The position numbers and the translations under genes are program-made. The notes under the pieces are model-generated. The model saw only the letters and a program-made list of their open reading frames with translations. It was not told the origin of the DNA and did no database searches. Positions 19,745 to 34,800 of a DNA stretch of 35,874 bases are shown here, piece by piece. The stretch spans positions 1 through 35,874 of the forward strand of contig JAYMTF010000462.1 of NCBI GenBank assembly GCA_036897485.1, written 5' to 3'. Each line of letters begins with the position of its first letter. The first letter of the stretch is position 1. Origin of the DNA: Pelargonium nanum. Lineage: Eukaryota; Streptophyta; Magnoliopsida; Geraniales; Geraniaceae.

Positions 19745-22700
19745 CTTGATAGTCGAACTTAAGGATTCTTGTGGGTGGTTATAGTCCTCCTTAGCTGATG
19801 ATCATATTTAACCTCCAAATGCATGACTTTGAAAAGTATGTGGTCTAGATTGGCTAAAACTGTGGCATTGCTGTGATTAGTGTGCAGCTTGGTCTCTCCT
19901 TTTTTTTTGAAGTACCTTGTGCGGTAATCTGGTTTGTAAAGAATAACTGTATGCCGGGTAAACTTAATGGAGCTAATTGATTTTTCCCTATTTGCAACAC
20001 ATAGTCTGCCATCTATTTCTTTAAGCTAAACACTTCATTTGATGTAATGTATAATTTAGAATATGAAGTTGAGAGCCCAGACACCATCCAACTTATAGAT
20101 TCCTGATTTATATTTGTGGAACCATGTATAACTGTAAGGATTTGACTGTGGCTATTTGAAATGAGAAGAGTTGAGCTGTACATTTTCTATTTCAAGTTTA
20201 ATATTGTGTATACTGCTTTTCTGGTGATTTCCTCAATTCATTTCTCATGTTTAAATCAGGTCACACAAGCATCAGCAATATGTTTCGAGGCTAATATGCA
20301 TTGACCCTTAGTTTTCTAAGCTTGAGATATTGGACTACATCCTTTATACACACCTAAGAAAACAGTGATAGTTTAGTATGCCATATGCTTAGAACTGTCT
20401 GTTTTGGTTATGAGATATTAATTGGTTAATGAACTTATTATGTTTGATATTTCAGGTCAGCCACCCACCCCCTCTTCCTATGTATGTCTAATTTTTGCTG
20501 TTACAAATTGATGCAGCTTCCTAAAACTGTAGCCCATGCAAGTAAAACAACCCTTTATAAGCTTTTACCTCCTCTGGTTATGATTTAGCTACTTGAGTTT
20601 GACTTGTTAAATTCCTCTTTGATTTGCTATAGTATTCTTTTTTCTTGTTTTAAATTTGCAGGTTGATTTTGTACACATGAAGTTTACACCTTTCTTTTCT
20701 TTCTTTCGTTTTTGGTCCACAAGAGGGCTACACATCAGGGATAACACTCCTCTATCCCACCGCCTTCTTAAATTTCTTGTTTGCAGCTTCTTGAGAAACA
20801 TTAAAGTTCCGCCCTTTTTCAGCTTACAAACAAACATGGATGCAATTGTTTGGTGCTTGTTCGTTCATGGTCAATCTTTTGATCTGTTTACTATGAGGCA
20901 ACATGTTCAAAAATGAGGTATTGGGATTTGGGTGTCGATTAGAAATCGCCATTTCAAAGGATCTAAGACTTTGAAATGCTACCATATATTAATCTTACTT
21001 TCTATTATCTTTATTGCCGTTGTTTTTGTTGAGAAATTACTATTGGGTACGGTATAGCTACAAGTGCACGCAAGATGTTGGTTCGAGTTGGGTATCAAAC
21101 TTTGAAGGAATGTAAAGCTCCCTTCAGAGCTTTCCTCTCCTGTGTTGATGTCTTCTTTATGTTTATGTCCAGCTTGCAACCACTGAGAATCTAAGAGCAG
21201 CAGATTGAACTGCTGGCAAGGTATGATGAATTCACTGCACATATATATTTCCCTCTTAATTCACCTACCTACCACTGGCATCAACTAACCATACTTTCAC
21301 TTTCTTGCTTGCAGGTCCCCTGAGACAACCATCACAATTCAGAATCAGAAACTTCAAGATTCAGTCCACCAAGATCCTCCAAAAGGTCATTACATCAACT
21401 TGCATAACATATACTATTCTGAATTTCTTATTACAAAACAAAGACATGAAATCATTATTTAACTAGCTGTTTTCTAAATTCTAGAAATGAACGGGTCAAA
21501 ATCTTCTGTGTTAGTGTTGTGTTATGCAAGCCACGCGGAACCTATTATTTATTCGTGAGATATAACATGTTGCTTACCATGCACATAATATTTTATTTTG
21601 GTGGGAAAGCAACTTATAGAATTAATAGTATGATAAGATCTAAGATTTTTTTTGTTATACTAATATATATGAAATTTATGGGTGGGAACTGGAGTGTGAC
21701 AAACGATGATCCTACTTTTATTGGTACCATAAAGAAGAGAAATAGATGATGGCAATGGTATAGCCAAATCCAAGTTGTAGCTATTGTAAAGTCGTTGAAT
21801 ATGCCAGTGGTGTTTAATTAAATCAGTAGGGCCACATTTATTTAAGATGGTACCTAAGTTAGGTATCTTCCTTTTGACTTGTATTGGTCACATTGCATAT
21901 ATATATGTCACAGCTTTATAAATAAACAATGGGGTCTAGATGTTGCATGATGAAATTATGAAAATGACTTGTTAGTTTTACTTGTTGAAAATGAAGTTAA
22001 AATGTTTGTGCTATGAAATCAAAATTGTAATATATGAAAGTTGTGATAGAGGTTGCCATATTTGTGTGCGAAAGTTGTGATTGAGTAAATGGTAACATTT
22101 GTTGTGTGGAATGGTTGTTGGCACATTCACGCACCAAACTATACCTAATTTAACTCTTTGCGTAGGGGACGAGGCAAGGCAATTGATTTAGGTTATGATA
22201 TGAGATCTAATAGTTTTGGTTTTTGGTTTTTGGTTTGTGGGTTCAGGGCTTATCTATCAGATCCATGATCCATATTTGGAGTTGCGTTACGTGGAAGTAT
22301 AATTTTGATTTTGTTTATTTGTATTGTATTGTTTTTTATATTGCAGATTGATAGATTTAGAGAGAGAAATAGTAGAGCAATGAGAATGAGAGCATGCGCT
22401 TGGTCCTAGTGGAGAGAAGGTACCGTACCAAAAGCAGCAGCTAAAGGGCCTTTGGCGGGCCATTCATTTATTTGGTTTCTATTATTAGTTGTTCCTTCGT
22501 TTGTATCACAACTCATGAATATATGATGTTAAGCTTCCAGTTTATAAATCACAGCACACACTTGGTGTATTGTGATCCGATCAAGTTCTCAATAAAATAA
22601 TTGATGTTTCATATTCTATTAATTGACACATCACCAATCAACCGAAAATAAAAACTTGATTGTTCATAAATTCAACTAGGTTATCATGTAACGTCTTTGT

Positions 22701-23641
22701 TTGTTTTTGGTTTATTTTTAGTAGGTTAAATGTCACAGCACAAGAGAATCAACCTTGTGCAACATTTCGAACTCTTATGTAAAAATGAAAGAATCAATCT
22801 TATTTATCGGCGTTAAACATAATAAGCACAAATTAGAGTAATGAAATTGTACATGTATTATGAAAATATGCATTGTCCAACATTTGAATAACTGGTATAA
22901 GAGTATGTCGCATGGTGAAGACCACTTATAAAATGTTTAGGGGAGATAAATTCTTTCAGTTCGTAACTTTCTCACCTCCCCCCATTCCATTGACGCCTTG
23001 GTCGCAACTCGTGCACGGCCATTGTTCATGGTTTTAGGTGTCTGCATAGTCTATTTTATTTCTAGTGTCTGGATGTACCTTTTTTTCTTCTTTTGTGTTC
23101 GGTATTTGAAAGTTCTGATGTACAAAGACCTCGGTTTCGTTCTTAAATGTCAGAAGCTCTAATTTCCCTTTTTAGTGTCAAGAGACTTCGTCATCATAAT
23201 CACGAACTTGGTGATCATGAGACCTCCATGGTTACACATCTTGGTTTCGGGTGTGAGTCCGCAGAGAATCAATGTGGCCAACCATTAGAAGAGGATGATT
23301 AGCGCGAGGCTACTTGTTAAGTCGATTTATGATTTTTCAAATAGCATCGCTTGCATTGAGTCGTGAAAAGTTCATATATAAAATACGAATATTTCATTAT
23401 TTCACTTTGAAAAAATAAAACTATAGTATTTTAATAAATCAAAATGATAATTTTAAACAAACATGAGTTGAGACAAAACAAAGTTCCGGTTTCCATGTCA
23501 ACAATTTCGGTTATCCAAATCTACAATTTCGGTTATAAAAAAAAATAACTTATTTTGAGGCGGATAAAAAAATATTTTATTTATATTCTAAAAAAATTGG
23601 AATTTTTTTTTGATAAAAAAAAAATTTGGATTTAAATTCCC
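19745..23641. other. Long stretch without a recognisable gene; possible spliced non-coding transcript
   Basis: This starts with the presumed 3' UTR of the PORR gene. No frame looks like a known protein. Well-formed splice-like sites exist at TTTGCAG|20662, 21220|GTATGA, TTGCAG|21315, 21385|GTCATT and ATTGCAG|22347, with AATAAA near 22590. They could describe a non-coding RNA or a long 3' UTR, but such sites also arise by chance. Bases 22970-23340 are more balanced in composition but have no conserved frame I can name. No tRNA or miRNA precursor that I recognise is present. Confidence 0.3.
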
Positions 23642-24882
23642 GGGTTAAATAGTTTTGCCTTCCCTGGACTGGAATTTTTTTTGGATTTAGCCCCTGTCTT
23701 GTTTAACGTATGGTTTTAACCCTTAAACTTCTAAGATTTTTTATTTTAGCCCTAGTGACCTGCTATAACAAGTTAAACTTGTACACATCAGCTCTACCTT
23801 ACACATAGGCATGCAACGTCACCACTGAGCTGCCAAATCAGCATTGCCCAACACTTGATGAAACTTTGTGTTTTGAGTTTTAACTAATAGCCTCCTTCAA
23901 CCTTCACCTCTTTTGCTTCAATTGGTGCTTTACAATTACAAGATCACTTTGAAGTCAATCACTAGATAAATCTGCATCCATTTCCACAAATACAAGTTGT
24001 GTGTGAGGAAGGAACGACAATGATAGATTTGGTTCGAAACAATCAGATCTGATTGTGATGATGACGGTGGTTCGTCGGCCAGGGAAGGTAGCGTGTAAGG
24101 CGAATCGGTGGTGGCAATGAGATTTCGGGCAGTGAACTGGTTTGATTGTTTTTGTTTATTATGTATTTTATGTTTTGTTTTGATTCGATTTTGATTTTTG
24201 TTAGATATAAGTTCGATTTTCATTGTTTTAATTTTTCTTGAAGCGACGGGTTGCAGATCCACTTGGAGAGGAGACGGAGAAGCGGCCAAATGAGTGTTGA
24301 CTCCGAATCTTGTTCGACTGCGGAGATGACATCTTGTAGATGATATCTTTTATCTTAGATCTACTACTTTATTCACTGACGAACAAGTGAAAAATATTGG
24401 TTTATAGTAAAAGAATGTGTGTGTATTAATGGTTGCTGCTGAAAATTTTGAAGAAGCATAAATGGAGAGTTGCACTGTGTATGTAATTGACTTATCATTT
24501 GTTTCTCCATTGTTCTATTTTATGTAATGAGTGGTTGAAATTATTATTTTCGTTCAATAGAGATTAATTTACAAAGATGCTTAAGTTTTTGAAAATTTTA
24601 GAATATCATGCCTTCATTTATGCAGATTTTGGAAATTATCTTCAATCTTTCCGGCAACCACCGCATAATAATTTCTGTTAAGTGTTGGGCTCATGCTGAC
24701 GTGGCAACTTAGTAGTGATGTGGCAGGCCTACGTGTAAGGTAGAGCTGATGTGTTTAAGTTTAACTTGCTATAGCAGGTTACTGGGGATAAAATAAATTT
24801 TATTAGAAGTTTAAGGGTTGAACAAGACAGAGGTTAAATCCAAAAAGAACTCCAGTCCAGGTGAGACAAAACTATTTAACCC
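23642..24882. mobile_element. Non-autonomous element with ~200-bp terminal inverted repeats (MULE-like)
   Basis: The left arm (about 23642-23856) begins GGGTTAAATAGTTTTG and the right arm (about 24680-24882) ends CAAAACTATTTAACCC. The arms match inversely over most of their length, through CTGGACTGGA / TCCAGTCCAG, AAACTTCTAA / TTAGAAGTTT, TCAGCTCTACCTTACAC / GTGTAAGGTAGAGCTGA and CCCAACACTT / AAGTGTTGGG, with small indels. The interior (~820 bp) has no transposase. Its 117-codon minus-strand frame (23936-24289) is Lys/Asn/Gln-rich and unlike any known family. Long TIRs suggest a Mutator-like or other TIR element. I could not identify a target-site duplication, so the superfamily is uncertain. 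Confidence 0.75.
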
Positions 24883-26330
24883 TTATTATTAAAAATAATT
24901 ATTTAACTAAAGAGTGAGTTTTATGTGACTCAACCAAACCAGCCCAATGCTCACTTGGCCTTTAATAAAATACAAATCAGCCCAAAACATACCTCCATGT
25001 CAATTAAATACATGAAGGGCAATTTAGTCAATTTCATACATTATACCTACTTCCAGTTTTTTTTGCCGAACATATAATTTCATTTAACACTGCTTCTAGC
25101 TGCTTCAAGTCATCAATTTACCAAACATAATTGATTTTTGTAAGAAATTGCTTCCAGCTGCATCCATCCACTTCCAGCAGCTTTCAGCAAAATCCATATT
25201 TTACCAGACAAGACCATAATAACTGCATAACATAGTTGTTGTTACTTTCATTAATACAGTGACACATCACTTTCTTTTCTAAAAATTGTCTATTATAATA
25301 TAACACAAAAAATTTGGTGGCTGAGACTAGACATTTTATTGGCAATATGTCATCTTATAGATTAACACTCACACTTGCCTCAGTGAACTTATAAGTACGA
25401 AGCATCCATTTAATTCATTTATTTTGTGGTTTAACTGAGTTTTAACTGCTGATATTAATCGTCACCGACTCAACTTATTATTTGATATACTATGTTCAAG
25501 AAACTTATGTAAAGAAACATCCGGATACATAACATTATCTTAAAAACAAAAGATTGAAAACTTGAATCCACGAAGAAATAGAAGTGAATATGATTGAACT
25601 CGATCGGTGACATTGATCACATCTGCAAAGAATTGAATGACGCTTCAGAATAGAAATCAAAGTGCATATATCCAACCTAATCAAAACCAATATTCAGTAG
25701 ATATAAAATATAAATATACGAAGCCAGCTAGCAAGAGAAGAAAATTCCAGAGAGTAGTTTGGTAAAGAGAGACAATATATACTATTATCACTCCATCTCC
25801 ATAGTTGGAGTTGGGTTCACAATTGACGTTTGGTGGGGCTTCCAAAATGTGTCCAATCATTTTCAATTCACACAAATTAGATACCATTTTCACTATAACT
25901 ATTATTGCTTTCTTCTTCATGCATATTGTTTAATATATGGACCACATTTTATTTTACACACGTTATTTAACAATGACATGTACGTCTTAGTTCCGCGTAC
26001 CAATTTTGATCCTAAGGAGGTCTCAATTAACAAATACCCAAGAGCTATACATATGTATTTGGAACATGTGATTCTTACACATGAATTTATAAGTTAAATG
26101 GAAGAGTACAAAAGGACACATAGCATCATTGCATACCAATGAGTTGTTTCTCTAATAATTCTTACCCAAGTCGAATTTCAATGCACCAGAATTGATTATC
26201 ATTTAACGTGTTTGATATTTCATCTTACTTTTGAGTGATGGGGCTTAAAGCTCTAGATCTTCACAAGTATACAAATCATCGAGTAAAACTGTTTGTGGAT
26301 TTTACTTATTATGATCAAACGCACAATGAG
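24883..26330. other. Intergenic, AT-rich
   Basis: No gene is seen. Bases ~25080-25200 carry degenerate repeats of GCTTC(T/C)AGCTGC, typical of worn plant MITEs. The two overlapping frames at 25681-25920 and 25759-26097 lie on opposite strands of the same AT-rich DNA and resemble no family I know. Confidence 0.4.
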
Positions 26331-26333
26331 GAC

Positions 26334-26783
26334 GAGTGTTTGGATTAGCTCATGAGCTTGTTTGGCAAGCTCATGAGCACAAAATAGCTCTTTTCAGTGT
26401 TTGGTTACAACTAAAATAGCTTATAAGCACTTGTTGATGAGCTAAAATAAAAGAGCTAGGTACCCCCAGCTTTTGATTTTTTAGCTCATGAGCAGTTAAA
26501 AACGAGTTATTTTGACCAAGTAGACACTTATATCCTTCTATTTTTCATTTAATTACTCATATATTTATACTATAATTCAATTTATTGGCAAACTTTAAAA
26601 TTATTATAGTTATTTATCTTTTTTAACTATCATTCATAGAATATCAATTAAGTATTACTATTTCTTATCGGCATTTTTATCCAAACAGTTAAACTGTTTC
26701 TTTTTAAAAAGAGTTGAATCACAAAATTGCTCCTGGTTTCTTCCTGATTATGAACTAGTTTTGAGTAGTACCCAAACACCCTC
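26334..26783. mobile_element. hAT-like MITE
   Basis: The left end GAGTGTTTGGAT (26334) and right end CCCAAACACCCTC (26771-26783) form a short inverted terminus of the GGGTGTTTGG type found on many plant hAT-derived MITEs. Just inside the left end the palindrome GCTCATGAGC recurs at ~26349, ~26370 and ~26482. There is no coding capacity and no clear 8-bp duplication was found, so the borders are approximate. Confidence 0.5.
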
Positions 26784-27220
26784 TACTAAAAATTTATTTG
26801 TACTATTATACGTAGCTTATTTATTTATGTTTGTCCAAAGTGATATTTTTTCACTCACTTTAACAATGTACTAAAAAAATATAATCTTAAACATTTGATT
26901 TAATCCCAATTAAAACAGATGCATCAACTATTACTTATTATCCTTCATGCATGCATGTGTACCTTTTTTTTTCACACGCATTATTCAACAACTACTGAGT
27001 TGGGCATACCAATTTTGAATGACAGGTTGTATAAAAACAATCAAATACCCAATTGCAATCTATGAACTAGATTTGGATTAGATTAACTGTTAATTCAAAT
27101 AATTAAGCAAAAATGAACAAAATGATCAGCTTAAACAGCAACATCATGGGTTGATGACACGTCCCTATGAGAATCTGTATTGTTCTCAGTTTTGCATAAG
27201 CAGAAGCACACAAACTCTAT
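26784..27220. other. Intergenic, AT-rich
   Basis: I see nothing beyond AT-rich spacer and a CATGCATGCATG run near 26947. Confidence 0.4.
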
Positions 27221-27224
27221 TCCC

Positions 27225-27420
27225 ACTTCTCTCCTTTTGTCTGTGTGTCTGTACTGCACCCCACGTGATGCGTTTCTTAGACAAATCACGCGTCCCCACA
27301 AAGATCCTCCGTATCCACCACACCCTAACCCAGCCAAACCCCTAACCTTCTCTGGGCCCACACCCTCCTCGCACGTGAATTCTAATCCACGTGTCCCTCC
27401 CACACTTCACTTTTCAAGAT
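27225..27420. promoter_or_regulatory. G-box-rich promoter-like island upstream of CKX
   Basis: This is a C-rich island in AT-rich surroundings. It has three perfect CACGTG G-boxes (27262-27267, 27372-27377, 27388-27393), an ATCACGCGTCC motif near 27286 and a CCCTAACC stretch near 27323. The three G-boxes lie 690-820 bases upstream of the CKX ATG. Open frames on both strands here look like by-products of the C-richness. It could be a distal CKX enhancer or the orphaned promoter of a lost gene. Confidence 0.4.
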
Positions 27421-28020
27421 TTATAGTAGGAAAATAAGGTAAATTAAACCATTCGGTATGGGCACTTATGATTCTCTTAAAGTCTCGAGTTTGAGTCTTA
27501 CTGCTGATGGTATGAGGTGCGCTATTTGAATTGAAGAGAAGAGTTGCCTTTATTGCGTAGCTCAACTGATAAAAAATGTAGAAAAATAATGTATGTATGT
27601 AACTGTCATACACATAAAATACATGCAAAACTGAAATTGATCGTCCTAACACAAGATGGAACCCACTGTCTCATCACCTGAAAATCAAAGCCGTCCAAAA
27701 GCACTAAATAGAGCTCACTTTCCACCAACTACAGTTTGTCACCTGCCTTACACGCATTTCACATGTAAGACGGTTACATTTGTCACTGAGCCTCCTTAAT
27801 TGTAACTCAAAACTGAGTTTGAGTTGAGGACTAGTAAATTGAATCTCGTATCCTAGACAGACACAACCTGTTTGGTCTTGGCCTCATCTTTCATTTAATT
27901 TGTGACTACTAAAAAACAAGGTGAAAAAAGCAGCAGAAAAACCCTGCATGATGTTGCGTACCATATCACATCTTTAAACCGCTCACGATCTGCCGCTGCC
28001 ACCGCTGTGCCTCCGTCTCG
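27421..28020. other. CKX upstream region with possible tRNA-like/SINE debris
   Basis: At 27440-27495 a CTCGAGTTTGAGTCTTAC segment resembles a worn B-box. At ~27556 GCGTAGCTCAACTGATAAAA resembles a tRNA-type A-box head. No flanking duplication was found. Nothing coding is seen. Confidence 0.3.
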
Positions 28021-28025
28021 CTACC

Positions 28026-28033
28026 TATATAAA
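28026..28033 (+). promoter_or_regulatory. TATA box of the cytokinin dehydrogenase gene
   Basis: TATATAAA lies 49-56 bases upstream of the ATG at 28082 and is followed by a CAC-rich leader, a textbook plant core promoter. Confidence 0.7.
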
Positions 28034-28057
28034 CACACACCACCACCACCAATATAA

Positions 28058-30969
<2,912 letters not shown>

Positions 30970-31830
30970 GTTCATGACACTATCATATTAGATCCATAGG
31001 GAGTGTACTACTGACTTAATTACGAATATCTCTCATGTGCATAGTTTTTTTATAAAAAAAATTACACGTCCTGAAATACTACTAGGATATCAAGACGTAG
31101 AATGTGATGCACTTCTAAGGTATATAATATGAGTCACCAAACCTAACTACAAGTCCTGAAAACTATAACAGCTTGTGTGTTTAGAAGGTGGTTGCAGACC
31201 TTTACTTTCGCGAGACCTTGCTGACTGAAACCTTCAAGTGTTGAGGCCAGCACCAGGGGTCCGGTATTTCTGCTTTAACCACGACTCGGCAGATTTTGTG
31301 TTTCAACTTTCAAGAATGTCCTCTGTATAAAAATAGCTCACTGTTATTTCTCAACAATAACAGCAAAATCTGACTGCTATAAGGAAACATAAACATCAAT
31401 ACAACAAATAGATACTGGCATTGTGGGGTTCATCTTCTACACTTCCTGTTACTTTTCATCTTCTACACTTCCTGTTGTATGGTGTCCTGTCAAGGCACTG
31501 GACAGCAGTTACGAGTTCAACTTCATCCTGGCCACAATACAACAGGATCGCAAGTCACAACACAAGGTTCTCTTTTTAATGTTTGTAGGCAACAAGTAAT
31601 CATGAATGATGGATGAGGACGGCACAGCTAGACGGATACAAGGACTTAAATTTCACTAGTAATAAACAATTGATATGGGAAGGAAACATATAATTCACAT
31701 TAGCCAGGACAAAATTGTTTTTAGAAACTTTTCACTAAATTTAGAATCCATTACCAACACAGAAACATTCCTAATAATATATAAAATATTTACCTTCACT
31801 TCTGCTCAAGAAAATTACATCATGCTGAAA
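30970..31830. other. Spacer between convergent CKX and RsmI genes
   Basis: This holds the 3' UTRs of both genes. A 21-bp sequence, TCATCTTCTACACTTCCTGTT, occurs twice (31430-31450 and 31456-31476). No frame is supported; the 31675-31923 frame on the plus strand runs antisense across the last RsmI exon. Confidence 0.5.
31430..31476. repeat. 21-bp direct repeat, 26-bp period
   Basis: Two identical copies of TCATCTTCTACACTTCCTGTT are separated by ACTTT. Confidence 0.85.
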
Positions 31831-34800
31831 TCAAGAGCTTGGGATATGCAATTCATCCTCTGCCTCAAGTTTCTTCCCAAATTTCTTCAAAGCAATGGAA
31901 TACACCATGTTTTTTCTGACTGAAGTTTCCTCAGCCACCATTTTGACAGCCTAAATACACACAATTGTTATGACCAACATTTTACTGTACCCTCAATATA
32001 GATCATAAAGAAACAGAAAAAAAAAATATAATAATATAGTCCATACTATCATATACAAGCCCATATATCACAATTGAAACCAAAGCCTGAAATGCATATA
32101 TAGAGATAATCATATCCATTATCTGTAATTTAAATTAACTTCACAGTTCTGCACAGGGAGTTGAGTGAATCCATACTAAACATAGGTAGGCAACATACAA
32201 ACGATAAGTTTGGGAAATGCCATTACCATGGAAAGTCTGTGCCCATTTGTGATCAGTTCTCCCAATTTGCTCTCGAGCTGAGACTCTGATGGAGCTTCAA
32301 CTCCACAGTTTTCCTTCCCTTCAATCAAGAGTGTGATTTCTCCCTTTGGTTTTTTAGTTAAAAATGCTTCTTTTGCTTCTCCCAAAGTACCCCGCCAAAA
32401 CTGAGTTATTGAATCAGAATCTTTATCAGTAAATCAAGGATGATAATGGAGCAACCAATGGATGACTTGATGTAACACCAATCATTGATGAATTTAAATA
32501 CAAATCATATGATCAAAATGCATCTAACTTATCATAGTAATGACTAGAAAGTGTTATCCTAATATGGTCATTTAGTAGATTAAGAAAGTCGTAATCATAC
32601 AAATAAGCCACCTGAATAATCTGAAAGCCAATAATGCTTAAAAAATATGATATAAGAAAACCCTATAAAGCCTCAATTTTATCAGTCACGGGTTTACTGA
32701 AAATAAAGGTGCATTGGTTAAGCAAGGTGGAACAAAAATAGCAGTGCAACCAAATTCCAGTAAATATAAGGAGGTTATAGCGCACAACATTACTACCTCC
32801 TCATGTATTTTGGTCAATTCCCGAGCTATAACACAATGCCTGCAGTGCATATTAGATAAACTGTCATAAACTATTTCTTACTTAGGCAGCAGATAAAAAC
32901 ATTAGAACTACATCACAGACTCAGACTGACCACCTAGACAGAAATCGAAAAATATACATTGGATGAAGAATAAGAATTGAAGCTCAACATGGTGAAATCT
33001 TGACATGTTTAACTACATTTTATGTGTACAGCAATTTCAGAAACTAAGATAAGCTGGCTCTCTTGCAAAGTGAACATGTAGAGGAGCGGGGGCAATAGAA
33101 TGTGATGCCAGTGGCACATATGCCGACCACTGTGCCATGTCTAAACAAGAGGAAATTGAAAACTAGAAGAGTTATCAACAAACACAGCTACACTATACAG
33201 GAATAGAGTAAGCTGCAAATGAATGTCAAAGATTACTAAACAAGCCTTCCTTCTTTTAATTTAAAAGTCATAGCTCCTATCAGATAACAGCCTGAATCAT
33301 TTGATAGTAGCTAATAATGAAGGCAATAAGAAAAAAAAAAGTAAGAACCTTGATGACCTCGCTCGGGGTCAGGGATATCATGGAAAAAACATAATTTGGA
33401 AACCAATAGCAACTCAGAAAATATTTTCCTCAAAATTTTCTTTAACAAATTAGAAATCCTAGAAGTCGTATGAACTATAATCCATAATCACAAAAACAAG
33501 AGTGACATGGCAGAAGACCAAAAAACTAATGCGTGCTTGCCATTACTTCCTAGTTGTCCTAGACAAGAAAAGCTAGAACTAATATCAACATATGGACTAC
33601 TAATCTGGAAACCATTAAATAAGAAACATTTCAAAAAAACTTTTGACACAACAGTCATTGATCTATCATCACCATGATCATACAGTTATTTTTTACCTTG
33701 AATCGCCAAAATGTGAAGAAGTTTCTTCAAGAAATTGATGAAACTTATGTGGAGGAACATAAAATATCTGTGTTGTTGATTCATTCGCAGAAACAATCAA
33801 TCTCTCACTCCTTGATCTGGCATGTTTAGGCAGAAACCCAACTACAATAAAATATGTGGAATTAGGTAAGAGTAAAGCAAAAGCAGCTGACTCTATCAGT
33901 CCAAAAAATCATACCAAATCAAAAGAATTACCGAATGTAAATTCATCAGTTGACAAACCGGAGCCAGAAAGAGCGGTTACAAAAGCAGAAGGGCCAGGGA
34001 TAGGAAAGACTGGAATATTTTCTTCTACACATAGCTTTGCCTGCATCAAGCAAACGGGCGTCAACCATACTTCTTAAAACATATGCTCAATTCCTTTTAT
34101 GTTTTAATTTACAAATTAGCAAAACTTAGTTCAACAAATGCTCTCTTTGATATTCTTGTCTTACTGATTGTAAAACGTATCCCAAATTCACATATAAACC
34201 TGATCACAAACAAGTTCATATTAATTACCATTATAGTGGGAGTGTCGGACAGTAATTCAGTCCCAAAGACCAAAGACCTGAGCGACTTAGGAATGTTCAG
34301 GAAACTACAAAAGTCAGAAAATACTAAATCCTGTCACAGATCACTCTTCACTTTTCTTTTAACCGGGTGCATTTGGCAAATCCAAAGAATCCCAAAAATA
34401 TACATTTTCAGGCAGAGCATACACCTACTCAAATCTATGTCACCAGTCAACCCCAACCAAAAGGCCAGCTAAAACCTCCACTAATAGTCCAGACTGCTTT
34501 AAAAGAAAAGAAAAAAACACTAAGGTTTTGTAAAAAATGAACATTGCAAATGAATTTTGAACAGTAGCATCTAAAAGCCAGAAATAAATATGGGGTAGGT
34601 AAACCATTACCAATAAGACACTACACCTCAACTTACATAATGATATGATATAACATTAGAAGGATAAGTGTAAACCAACATTAGCCAGAACCATGGAAAT
34701 TAGCTTCTTAGGGATATTGTGTATGTTTTGGGCCTTTTGGCACTACAAAATGAGGGTAGATATGCATAGGTTCATCCACACATGATACCAGGTTTCCTAT

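Noticed and set aside
21068..21090. TTGGTTCGAGTTGG, another B-box-like motif
   Set aside because: Isolated motif without tRNA folding or SINE hallmarks.
23936..24289. 117-codon minus-strand frame inside the inverted-repeat element
   Set aside because: Low-complexity Lys/Asn/Gln-rich sequence with no transposase motifs; likely chance.
27131..27403. Gly/Arg-rich minus-strand frame opposite the G-box island
   Set aside because: Overlapping frames on both strands reflect C-rich DNA; no signal peptide or domain.
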